The notes under the pieces: generated by a model | What the model saw: the letters and a program-made list of their open reading frames with translations, nothing else | The model's database searches: none | What the model was told of the DNA's origin: nothing | Translations under genes and position numbers: made by a program | Shown: one piece after another, positions 1-5,966 of the stretch | Layout: each line of letters opens with the position of its first letter | How positions within the stretch are numbered: position 1 is the first letter of the stretch | Assembly (NCBI GenBank): GCA_021784995.1 | Contig: JAJYHA010000321.1 | Location: forward strand, 1 to 7,025 | Source: Myxococcales bacterium | GTDB taxonomy: Bacteria; Myxococcota; Myxococcia; Myxococcales; Anaeromyxobacteraceae | DNA: 7,025 bases | Direction of reading: 5' to 3'

Positions 1-766
1 CGGCGCCGGGCCGGAGCAGATCGGGGCCCTCCACGTCGAACACCGGCACCGGGCCGCGCAACCCCAGGAGGAAGGCGAGCCCGATCTTGGCCCCGCGCAG
101 CGCCTGGCCGGCCGTGGTGCGAGCCTGGTCCGCCTCGAGCTTGGCCACCTCCACCCGCGCCAGGTCGGCCTCGCTGATGGCCCCCGCCTCGTAGCGCTGC
201 TCGGTCAGCTGGAGGGTTCGCGCGCTCGCGGCCGCCACCTCGTCCGTGAACCGCACCGCCTCCTGCGCGGTCACCGCCTGCACGAAGGCCTGCCGGACCT
301 GCGCCTGGAGCGACCGCAGGGCGTCGTCCCGCGTGGCTCGGGCCGCCTGCAGCGCCGCGCGCGCCGTGGCCACGCGCAGCCCGCGCTTGCCGGAGAGGGC
401 GTCGACGATGGCGCCCTGGTCGGAGAGCCCGATGCCGTACTGGGCGTCGGGCAGGATCTCGCACCCGGTGGGCGCGCCCTGCGCGTCGACGCAGTGCCCG
501 TACGTGAAGGAGCGTCCGTACGAAGCGGAGAGGGCGGGGTTGGCGATGGCGCTCGCGGCCCGCAGGTCGCCCTCCGAGCCGTGCACCGCCGCCTCCGCGA
601 CCAGGAGGTCGAGCCCCTGCTCGCGGACGAGCCGGAGCGCGTCCTCCATCCGGACGACGGCGGGCAGGGTGGGCGCCTCCGGCACGGCGGGCCCGGCGGC
701 GCGCGCCGCGCCGCCCGCCAGGAGGGCGGCCAGCAGGAGGGTCGATCCGGCCATGGCGGAGGTCAC
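1..766 (-). CDS. TolC-family outer-membrane efflux protein, N-terminal part (runs off left edge)
   Basis: The first 255 residues of an outer-membrane factor are visible. This family forms the trimeric channel of tripartite RND or ABC efflux pumps, or of type I secretion systems. Residues 5-24 make a short signal peptide (hydrophobic LLLAALLAGG core, then ARA-A), consistent with Sec export. Residues 37-78 match the usual start of the mature protein: a helix with EDALRLVREQG, then NPALSASYG leading into the first beta strand. Residues 128-235 are long Ala/Gln/Glu-rich coiled-coil helices containing the family hallmark RYEAGAISEADLARVEVAK (191-209). The style is closest to the CzcC-like branch, but the substrate cannot be read from this half. 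I prefer the GTG at 766, because AGAGG lies 7 nt upstream; the ATG at 754 has no Shine-Dalgarno sequence. Two cysteines (C92, C102) flank the first strand region and could form a disulfide. The gene lies 192 bp behind metH on the same strand. The membrane-fusion and pump genes would be expected further left. Confidence 0.9.
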   Translation of the reverse strand, partial: MTSAMAGSTLLLAALLAGGAARAAGPAVPEAPTLPAVVRMEDALRLVREQGLDLLVAEAAVHGSEGDLRAASAIANPALSASYGRSFTYGHCVDAQGAPTGCEILPDAQYGIGLSDQGAIVDALSGKRGLRVATARAALQAARATRDDALRSLQAQVRQAFVQAVTAQEAVRFTDEVAAASARTLQLTEQRYEAGAISEADLARVEVAKLEADQARTTAGQALRGAKIGLAFLLGLRGPVPVFDVEGPDLLRPGA

Positions 767-773
767 GCGCGGG

Positions 774-778
774 CCTCT
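774..778 (-). promoter_or_regulatory. Ribosome binding site that decides the efflux-protein start
   Basis: On the minus strand AGAGG is followed by a 7-nt spacer and then GTG at 766-764. The in-frame ATG at 754-752 is preceded by CCTCCGCC and has no purine-rich sequence. This favours the GTG start, which adds four residues (MTSA) before the signal peptide core. Confidence 0.55.
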
Positions 779-803
779 AGCAAGGGAGATGCCGGCCGCG
801 ACG

Positions 804-845
804 CCACGAAAGCACGTGGGTTTTCCGTCGTGCCCCGTGGCGTGG
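804..845. repeat. Cluster of CGTGG/CCACG short repeats upstream of the efflux gene
   Basis: CCACG at 804-808 pairs with CGTGG at 815-819 (5-bp stem, 6-nt loop AAAGCA). GCACG at 812-816 can alternatively pair with CGTGC at 829-833, so the two hairpins exclude each other. Two further CGTGG copies lie in tandem at 836-840 and 841-845. The perfect hexamer palindrome CACGTG sits at 813-818. The cluster begins about 38 bp upstream of the efflux-protein start, where a regulator binding site could lie. Such short words are common in high-GC DNA, so a function is only a suggestion. Confidence 0.3.
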
Positions 846-857
846 CGGCGACGGACC

Positions 858-870
858 GAAAGTTTCTTTC
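858..870. repeat. AT-rich inverted repeat GAAAG-TTT-CTTTC between metH and the efflux gene
   Basis: A perfect 5-bp inverted repeat, GAAAG/CTTTC, has a 3-nt centre. It is almost the only AT-rich stretch in a strongly GC-rich intergenic region, about 92 bp upstream of the efflux-protein start. It could be an operator half-site pair or part of a promoter. I could not assign a convincing -35/-10 pair to it. There is no T-tract after it, so it is not a standard terminator. Confidence 0.35.
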
Positions 871-944
871 AGTGGCGGACGGCGGGCGGGGGGCATTTCG
901 CCGCGTACCCGACCGGGAGGCACGGCGCGCGGGTCCGGATCGCG

Positions 945-959
945 GCCGCCCGGGGCGGC
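945..959 (-). terminator. Possible short GC hairpin at the metH stop codon
   Basis: GCCGCC (945-950) and GGCGGC (954-959) form a 6-bp all-GC stem with a 3-nt loop. The stem overlaps the first base of the metH stop region as read on the minus strand. No U-tract follows, so this is at best a weak or factor-assisted termination or RNA-stabilising element. Chance occurrence is likely at this base composition. Confidence 0.2.
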
Positions 960-3900
960 TACGGCGCGGCGGCCGCGGCGCCCGCCACGCCACGGATGGT
1001 GAAGTACACCGCCTCCGGGTGGTGCAGGACGACGGCCGAGGTGGACTGCTCCGGGACCATCTGGTCGGCGCTGGTGAGCGAGACGCCGACGTTCCGCCCG
1101 GGGTCGAGGAGCTTCCAGATCTGTCGCTGGTCCACCAGCTCCGGCCAGGCCGGGTATCCCGGCGAGTAGCGCTTCCCCTGCTGATCGGCCAGGCCGAGCT
1201 CGCGGCGGACCGCGCGGTGCCAGGTCTCCGCCAGCGCCTCCGCCGTCTCGACCGCCAGGCCGTGCAGGTAGAGCGCGCGGCTGTACTCGCCCCGCTCCTG
1301 CCAGGACTCGGCCAGGCGGGTGGCCTCGGGGCCGACGGTCACCACCTGGAAGGCCACCACGTCCGATCCGAACTCCGGGCGGAAGTAGTCGGCCAGGCAG
1401 AGGTGCCGCTCGTCGGGCTGGCGCGGGAACGCGATCCGCGCCAGCGTCTCCTTGCGGTGCTCCGGATCGAGCACCACCAGCTGGTCGCCCTCGGCATGGC
1501 AGGGGAAGTAGCCGTAGACGATGCGCGGCGTGAGCCAGCCGTTGGCCAGGGTCTCCGCCTTCAGCGCCTCCAGCCGCGGCTCGAACTCCTCTCGCACGAG
1601 GCGCTCGTACTCGGCGCGGTCCTTCGCGCGGACGCCCCACTGCAGCTTGAAGAGCTCCACCCGGTCGAGGTGCCGCCAGACCTCGGCGAGCTTCACCTCG
1701 CCCGAGGGCACCACGCGCGTGCCCCAGAAGGGCGGGACCGGTGGCCGCGCCACGGGCCGCACCGTGCTGCGGGCGCCGGCCGGCGCGGCGACGGGCGCCC
1801 GCTCGGGCTCGTCGCGCTGCTTCACCGCCTGCGCCACCACCTCGCTCGTGAGCCGCTCGCGCCGCGCGGGGTCCGTGAGCTGCTCGACGAGGGCGAGGCC
1901 CTCGAAGGCGTCGCGCGCATAGAACACGCCGCCGGGGTAGGCGCTGCCGTCCTCGAGGAAGAGGGTGCGGTGGCCGAACTTGCGGTTGATGGCGGCGCCG
2001 CCGATCACCACCGGGAAGGAGAGCTCGCGGCGAGCCAGCTCCTGCACGCAGTAGGGCATCTGCTTCGAGGTGGAGACGAGGAGCGCGGAGAGGCCGATGG
2101 CGTCGGCGCCCACGTCGATGGCCTTCTCGATGATCGTCGCGACCGGCACCTGCTTGCCGAGGTCGTGCACCTCGTAGCCGTTGTTGGAGAGGATGGTCTT
2201 GACCAGGTTCTTGCCGATGTCGTGCACGTCGCCGTAGACGGTGGCGAGCACCACCTTGCCCTTGGCCGTGCCCTCCACCCGCTCCAGGAAGCGCTCGAGG
2301 TAGGCGACCGCCCTCTTCATCACCTCGGCCGACTGCAGGACGAAGGGCAGGATGAGCTCGCCCGCGCCGAAGCGGTCGCCCACGTCCTTCATGGCCGGCA
2401 GCAGCACCTCGTTCAGCACCTCGACCGGCGCGCGGCGCCGGAGCGCCTCGTCGAGGAGCGCCTCGATCCCCTCCGGGCGGCGGTGGAGGATCTGCAGATG
2501 GATGCGCTCCTCGGCGCCCTTCCCGGCGGAGAGGTCCTCCGCCGGCTGGGCCGCGGTGGCGCCGGTCCTCCCGGCGAAGTGGGCCACCAGCCGGGCCAGC
2601 GCGTCGGCGCGCCGATCGAGGACCAGGTCCTCGGCCAGGGCGCGCTCCTCGGCCACGATCTCCTGGTACCCGCGGATGTCCTTCGGGTTCACGATGGCGA
2701 GGTCGAGCCCGGCCTGCACCGCGTGGTAGAGGAAGACCGAGTTCACCACCTCGCGCGCCGGCCGGGAGAGCCCGAACGAGACGTTCGAGACCCCGAGGCA
2801 CGTGAAGACGCCCGGGTTCTCCGCCTTGACGCGGCGGATGCCCTCCAGCGTCTCCACCGCGCTGCGGCGGTACTCCTCGCCCCCGGTCGCGAGCGTGAAG
2901 GTGAGGGGGTCGAAGACCAGGCTGTCGGGCGGGACGCCGTACTCGTGCGCCACCGCCACGGTGCGGCGCGCGATCTCCGCCTTGCGCTCGGCCGTCTGGG
3001 CCATGCCCCTCTCGTCGATGGTCATGGCCACCACGGCCGCCCCGTAACGCCGGACCAGGGGCAGGATCCGCTTCACCCGCTCGCCCGACTTCTCCAGGTT
3101 CACCGAGTTGACGATGCAGCGCCCCGGGTGGACGCGGAGCGCGGCCTCGACCACGTCGGCCTCGGTGGAGTCGATCATGAGCGGCGCGTCGACGCTCTGC
3201 GCCAGCAGCCGCACCAGCGTGCGCATCTGCGCCGCCTCGTCGTCGCGCTCGTTGAGCGCCACGCAGACGTCGAGCACGTGCGCCCCGCCCTCCACCTGGT
3301 CGCGCGCGATGCGCAGGACGCCGGCGTAGTCGTCGGCCAGGAGGAGCTCCTTCACCTTCCGCGACCCCTGGGCGTTCACGCGCTCGCCCACCACCAGCGG
3401 CCGGGGCTGGAGGTCGAGCGGCACGGCCTTCATGGCCGAGGCCAGCTCGGGCGCGGCGCGCGGGCGTGGGCGGCGGCGGACCTCGAGGGCGCGCACGCGC
3501 TCCACCACCCGGCGCAGGTGCGCGGGGGTGGTCCCGCAGCAGCCGCCCACGATCGTGACGCCGAGGTCGCGCACGAACCCGGTCAGCGCGTCCGCGAGCG
3601 CGTCGGGCGAGAGCCGGTAGACGGCGCGCCCGTTCTCGTTCTCGGGCATGCCGGCGTTCGGCATGCAGGAGACGTGGTGGCTGCACCGCTCGCCCAGGTA
3701 GCGGATGCTCTCGCGCATCTCGGCGGGCCCGGTGGAGCAGTTGAGGCCGATGGCGTCCACCGGGAGGCGCTCCAGGGCCGCCAGGGCAGCGCCGACGTCG
3801 GTGCCGAGGAGCATGCGCCCGCCGGCGTCGATGAGCGTCGGCTGGGCGATGATGAAGACGTCGCGCAGGGCCTCCCGGCGGCAGGCGTCGGCGGCCAGCA

Positions 3901-4417
3901 CGGCCGAGCGCAGCTCGAGCAGGTCCTGCTGGGTCTCGACGATGATGGCGTCGACGCCCCCGTCCACCAGCGCGCGCGCCTGCTCGAGGAAGATGCGCTC
4001 CAGCGCGGCCGGGGTGACGTTGGAGAGGGCCGGGTCGGAGGCGGAGGGCAGCATGCCCGTGGGCCCGATCGAGCCCGCCACGAAGCGCGGGTGGTCCGGC
4101 GTGGCGTGGCGGTCGACCGCGTGCCGGGCGTGGACCGCGGCCCGGAAGTTCACCTCGTAGGTGCGGTGGCCGAGCCCGTACTCGTCCAGCTTGAGGCGCG
4201 AGGAGCCGAAGGTGTTGGTCTCCACCACGTCGCAGCCGACGGCGAGGTAGCGCTCGTGGATGGCCTCCACGAGGTCGGGCCGGGTGAGGGTCAGGAGGTC
4301 GTTCGCCCCCTCGTGGCCGCCGAAGTCGGTCGGCCGGAGCTGCTCGCCCTGGATCTGGGTGCCCATGGCGCCGTCGAAGACGAGCACGCGGCGGTCGAGG
4401 GCTTCGCGAAAGGTCAC
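959..4417 (-). CDS. metH: Cobalamin-dependent methionine synthase (5-methyltetrahydrofolate-homocysteine methyltransferase)
   Basis: This is a complete cytosolic MetH of 1152 residues (E. coli MetH is 1227). It transfers the methyl group of 5-methyl-THF through cob(I)alamin to homocysteine, giving methionine. Four modules follow in order. The homocysteine barrel (about 1-312) has zinc ligands C227 (GLNCSTGP) and C293-C294 (GGCCGTTP). The pterin-binding barrel (about 340-590) has VGERVNAQGSR, MIDST and NPKD. The cobalamin module (cap about 640-725, Rossmann about 730-845) has D730-x-H732-x-x-G735 (GDVHDIGKN), GLSALLVST and GGAA. The AdoMet reactivation domain (about 905-1142) has R1083 and Y1088 in RYSPGYPAWP, matching E. 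coli R1134/Y1139. A Pro/Ala-rich hinge (about 868-896) precedes the last domain. I chose the GTG at 4417: homology begins there (TFREALDRRVLVFDGAMG), GGGAGG lies just upstream, and the alternative TTG at 4471 falls inside the likely promoter and adds a Pro/Arg-rich, unrelated leader. All key residues are present, so the enzyme is expected to be active and self-reactivating. Confidence 0.97.
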   Translation of the reverse strand: MTFREALDRRVLVFDGAMGTQIQGEQLRPTDFGGHEGANDLLTLTRPDLVEAIHERYLAVGCDVVETNTFGSSRLKLDEYGLGHRTYEVNFRAAVHARHAVDRHATPDHPRFVAGSIGPTGMLPSASDPALSNVTPAALERIFLEQARALVDGGVDAIIVETQQDLLELRSAVLAADACRREALRDVFIIAQPTLIDAGGRMLLGTDVGAALAALERLPVDAIGLNCSTGPAEMRESIRYLGERCSHHVSCMPNAGMPENENGRAVYRLSPDALADALTGFVRDLGVTIVGGCCGTTPAHLRRVVERVRALEVRRRPRPRAAPELASAMKAVPLDLQPRPLVVGERVNAQGSRKVKELLLADDYAGVLRIARDQVEGGAHVLDVCVALNERDDEAAQMRTLVRLLAQSVDAPLMIDSTEADVVEAALRVHPGRCIVNSVNLEKSGERVKRILPLVRRYGAAVVAMTIDERGMAQTAERKAEIARRTVAVAHEYGVPPDSLVFDPLTFTLATGGEEYRRSAVETLEGIRRVKAENPGVFTCLGVSNVSFGLSRPAREVVNSVFLYHAVQAGLDLAIVNPKDIRGYQEIVAEERALAEDLVLDRRADALARLVAHFAGRTGATAAQPAEDLSAGKGAEERIHLQILHRRPEGIEALLDEALRRRAPVEVLNEVLLPAMKDVGDRFGAGELILPFVLQSAEVMKRAVAYLERFLERVEGTAKGKVVLATVYGDVHDIGKNLVKTILSNNGYEVHDLGKQVPVATIIEKAIDVGADAIGLSALLVSTSKQMPYCVQELARRELSFPVVIGGAAINRKFGHRTLFLEDGSAYPGGVFYARDAFEGLALVEQLTDPARRERLTSEVVAQAVKQRDEPERAPVAAPAGARSTVRPVARPPVPPFWGTRVVPSGEVKLAEVWRHLDRVELFKLQWGVRAKDRAEYERLVREEFEPRLEALKAETLANGWLTPRIVYGYFPCHAEGDQLVVLDPEHRKETLARIAFPRQPDERHLCLADYFRPEFGSDVVAFQVVTVGPEATRLAESWQERGEYSRALYLHGLAVETAEALAETWHRAVRRELGLADQQGKRYSPGYPAWPELVDQRQIWKLLDPGRNVGVSLTSADQMVPEQSTSAVVLHHPEAVYFTIRGVAGAAAAAP

Positions 4418-4420
4418 GGT

Positions 4421-4426
4421 CCTCCC
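4421..4426 (-). promoter_or_regulatory. Ribosome binding site of metH
   Basis: GGGAGG on the minus strand is separated from the GTG at 4417-4415 by only three bases (ACC). The spacing is tight compared with the usual 5-9 nt, but it is the only strong Shine-Dalgarno match near the point where MetH homology begins. It supports the 1152-residue protein. Confidence 0.5.
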
Positions 4427-4442
4427 GGGGGGAAGCCGCGGA

Positions 4443-4471
4443 AATCTAGGCGGATCGCGGGGACGGGGCAA
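4443..4471 (-). promoter_or_regulatory. Candidate sigma70-type promoter for metH
   Basis: On the minus strand, TTGCCC (4471-4466, 4 of 6 matches to TTGACA) is followed after exactly 17 bp by TAGATT (4448-4443, 4 of 6 matches to TATAAT). The -10 candidate is one of very few AT-rich hexamers in this gap. Transcription would start near 4436, giving a leader of about 20 nt. That leaves no space for a SAM or cobalamin riboswitch, and no such conserved elements are visible. This is a pattern match only. Confidence 0.4.
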
Positions 4472-4517
4472 GGCGGACGCGCCCTCACGCGGACCCCGTT
4501 TGGACTACGATGCCGCG

Positions 4518-5957
4518 GTGCGCGACCGCGCCCGCATGCCGCTCCTGGTGGCCGCCCTCGCGCTGGGCGCGGGGCTGGCGCGCGCGCTCGCCTTCTCCAC
4601 CACCGAGCTCTACACCGACGAGGCCTACTACTGGCTCTGGTCGCTCCGCCCGGCGGCGGGCTACTACGACCACCCGCCGCTGGTGGCGTGGCTCGTCCGC
4701 GCGGGGACGGCGCTCGCGCCCGGCGAGCTGGGGGTGCGGCTCCTCGCGGTGGTCTGCGGCGCGCTGGTGGTGCCGTTCGCCGCGCTGATCGCGCGCGAGC
4801 TCTCAGACGACCCGCGGGCGCCGCTCCTGGCGGCGCTGCTCACGGTGTCGGCCCCGATGCTGCACGTGCTGGGGGCGCTGGCGCTCCCCGACGCGCCCCT
4901 GGTCGCCGCCTACGCGGCCGCGACGTGGCTCCTCGCCCGCGCGCGCAGGGGGGCGTGGATCGCAGCCGGCCTGGCGGTGGGCGTGGCGCTCCTCTCCAAG
5001 TACACGGCGGCCCTGCTGGCGCCGGCGCTGCTGCTCCTGCTCCCCTGGGACCGGGAGCTGCGCGCCGACCTCCGCACGCGCTGGCCCTGGCTCGGGGCCG
5101 CGGTGGCGCTGCTCGTCTTCGCGCCGTGCCTGGCCTGGAACGCGACGCACGGCTGGAGCTCCATCGGGTTCCAGATCGGGCACGCCTTCACGCGGAGCGC
5201 CACCTGGGCCTCGTTCGGCCAGTTCGTGGCGGGGCAGGTGGCGGGGGCGGGCCCGGTGGCGCTCGCGCTCGGCGTCGGACACCTGCTGCGGCCGCGCTCG
5301 GTCGCCGCGCGGCGGATCGCCGCGTGCGTGCTGGTCCCGCTCGCCGTCACGACCTGGTCCGCCGCCCGCGGCAAGGTGGAGGCCAACTGGCCTGCGCTGG
5401 TCTACCCAGGGCTGGCCGCCGCCGCGGCCGCCGTCCTGGTGCGGGCGCGCCCCGCCGTCGCCCGCGCCGTCGTCGGTGGCTCGGTGGCGCTCTCGGCCGC
5501 GCTCCTGGTCGCGTTCGCGGCCGAGCAGCTCCATCCGCGCCTGCTGGCGGGGACCCCGGTCGTGGAGCGCTTCCACGGCTGGCGTGCGCTGGCCGCGGAG
5601 ACGCACGCGCTGGCGCGCCGCGCCTGCCGCGAGGCCGGCTGCGACCCCGGGCAACCGTTCCTCTTCCCGGTCAGCTACCAGTACGCGGCCGAGGTGGCGT
5701 TCTACGGCGGGTTCCGGCGGCTCGGCGCCGCCACGGAGCGCCCCTCCCAGCTCGACGTCTGGGGCGACCTCCCCGGGGCGGGGGAGCCGTTCCTCTTCCT
5801 GGGCATGGACGCGGCCCCCGGCGGCTTCGCGCCCGCCCTCGGGGCGGTGGGGGAGGGCCCGACCGGGCGCCGCGCCGTCCGGTGGTGCGGCGACGTGCTG
5901 CGGACCGTCACGGTCACCCCGTTTGCCCGCGCGGCGGGGGGGGCCCTCCGGCGCTAG
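4518..5957 (+). CDS. GT39-family (ArnT/PMT-like) integral membrane glycosyltransferase
   Basis: This is a 479-residue polytopic inner-membrane protein of the kind that transfers a sugar from a polyprenyl-phosphate donor to a lipid, glycan or protein acceptor on the periplasmic side. Family marks in order: an N-terminal membrane helix (about 8-26); a first periplasmic loop with the acidic pair D34-E35 in YTDEAYYWLW and then YYDHPPL (49-55); membrane helices at about 72-93, 102-120, 122-140, 147-176, 188-206, 233-257, 267-283, 293-309 and 317-335; LPDAP in the second loop region (123-127); SKYTA (160-164); and KVEANWPA (286-293). A soluble C-terminal domain (about 337-479) has the SYQYAAEVAFY and QLDVW pattern typical of this subfamily. 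The acceptor is unknown: lipid A, O-antigen and protein are all possible. GTG 4518 is the proposed start; ATG 4536 would give 473 residues. Neither has a clear Shine-Dalgarno sequence. The gene is divergent from metH and 9 bp upstream of amrS. It ends with a G8 tract. Confidence 0.9.
   Translation: MRDRARMPLLVAALALGAGLARALAFSTTELYTDEAYYWLWSLRPAAGYYDHPPLVAWLVRAGTALAPGELGVRLLAVVCGALVVPFAALIARELSDDPRAPLLAALLTVSAPMLHVLGALALPDAPLVAAYAAATWLLARARRGAWIAAGLAVGVALLSKYTAALLAPALLLLLPWDRELRADLRTRWPWLGAAVALLVFAPCLAWNATHGWSSIGFQIGHAFTRSATWASFGQFVAGQVAGAGPVALALGVGHLLRPRSVAARRIAACVLVPLAVTTWSAARGKVEANWPALVYPGLAAAAAAVLVRARPAVARAVVGGSVALSAALLVAFAAEQLHPRLLAGTPVVERFHGWRALAAETHALARRACREAGCDPGQPFLFPVSYQYAAEVAFYGGFRRLGAATERPSQLDVWGDLPGAGEPFLFLGMDAAPGGFAPALGAVGEGPTGRRAVRWCGDVLRTVTVTPFARAAGGALRR
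5936..5943 (+). repeat. G8 homopolymer near the 3' end of the glycosyltransferase gene
   Basis: Eight consecutive G residues lie 12 bp before the glycosyltransferase stop codon, within the codons for the Ala-Gly-Gly of its C-terminal tail. Loss of one G would carry translation on to a stop at 6043-6045, and gain of one to a stop at 5993-5995. Both positions lie past the amrS start at 5967. The tract is therefore both a sequencing-error hotspot and a possible slippage site. Confidence 0.6.
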
Positions 5958-5966
5958 ATCGGCGTC

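Larger units (their letters stand above)
767..958. other. Intergenic region between metH and the efflux gene
   Basis: This is a 192-bp gap between two genes on the same strand. It holds the GC hairpin at the metH end, the AT-rich GAAAG/CTTTC inverted repeat, the CGTGG/CCACG cluster and the Shine-Dalgarno sequence of the efflux gene. Its length and content suggest that the efflux gene has its own promoter rather than simple readthrough from metH. I could not recognise a clear sigma70 promoter. Reading frames through it on both strands (for example 763-993) have no recognisable protein features. Confidence 0.6.
4418..4517. other. Divergent intergenic region between metH and the glycosyltransferase gene
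   Basis: This 100-bp gap separates two divergent starts. It contains the candidate metH promoter and Shine-Dalgarno sequence on the minus strand. On the plus strand, TACGAT at 4506-4511 (4 of 6 matches to TATAAT) lies only 6 nt before the proposed glycosyltransferase GTG. This would give a leaderless or nearly leaderless transcript, but no matching -35 is visible. No riboswitch, tRNA or small gene is seen. Confidence 0.5.

Noticed and set aside
804..824. Plus-strand hairpin followed by TTTT as an intrinsic terminator
   Set aside because: The stem is only 5 bp, the T-run is four bases, and no plus-strand gene ends nearby.
246..1169. Plus-strand frame of 307 codons opposite the efflux gene start and the metH end
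   Set aside because: The translation is Arg/Ala/Ser-rich with no domain, and it is antisense to a convincing TolC-family signal peptide and helices.
777..3686. Minus-strand frame of about 970 codons inside metH
   Set aside because: It is out of frame with metH, with Arg/Pro/Gly-rich low-complexity translation. MetH in the other frame is conserved end to end.
4418..4471. N-terminal extension of MetH from the TTG at 4471
   Set aside because: The 18 extra residues are Pro/Arg-rich and unlike MetH N-termini, and the codon overlaps a candidate -35 element.
4418..4517. SAM or cobalamin riboswitch upstream of metH
   Set aside because: The gap is 100 bp in total and the likely transcription start leaves about 20 nt of leader. 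No conserved riboswitch core could be recognised.
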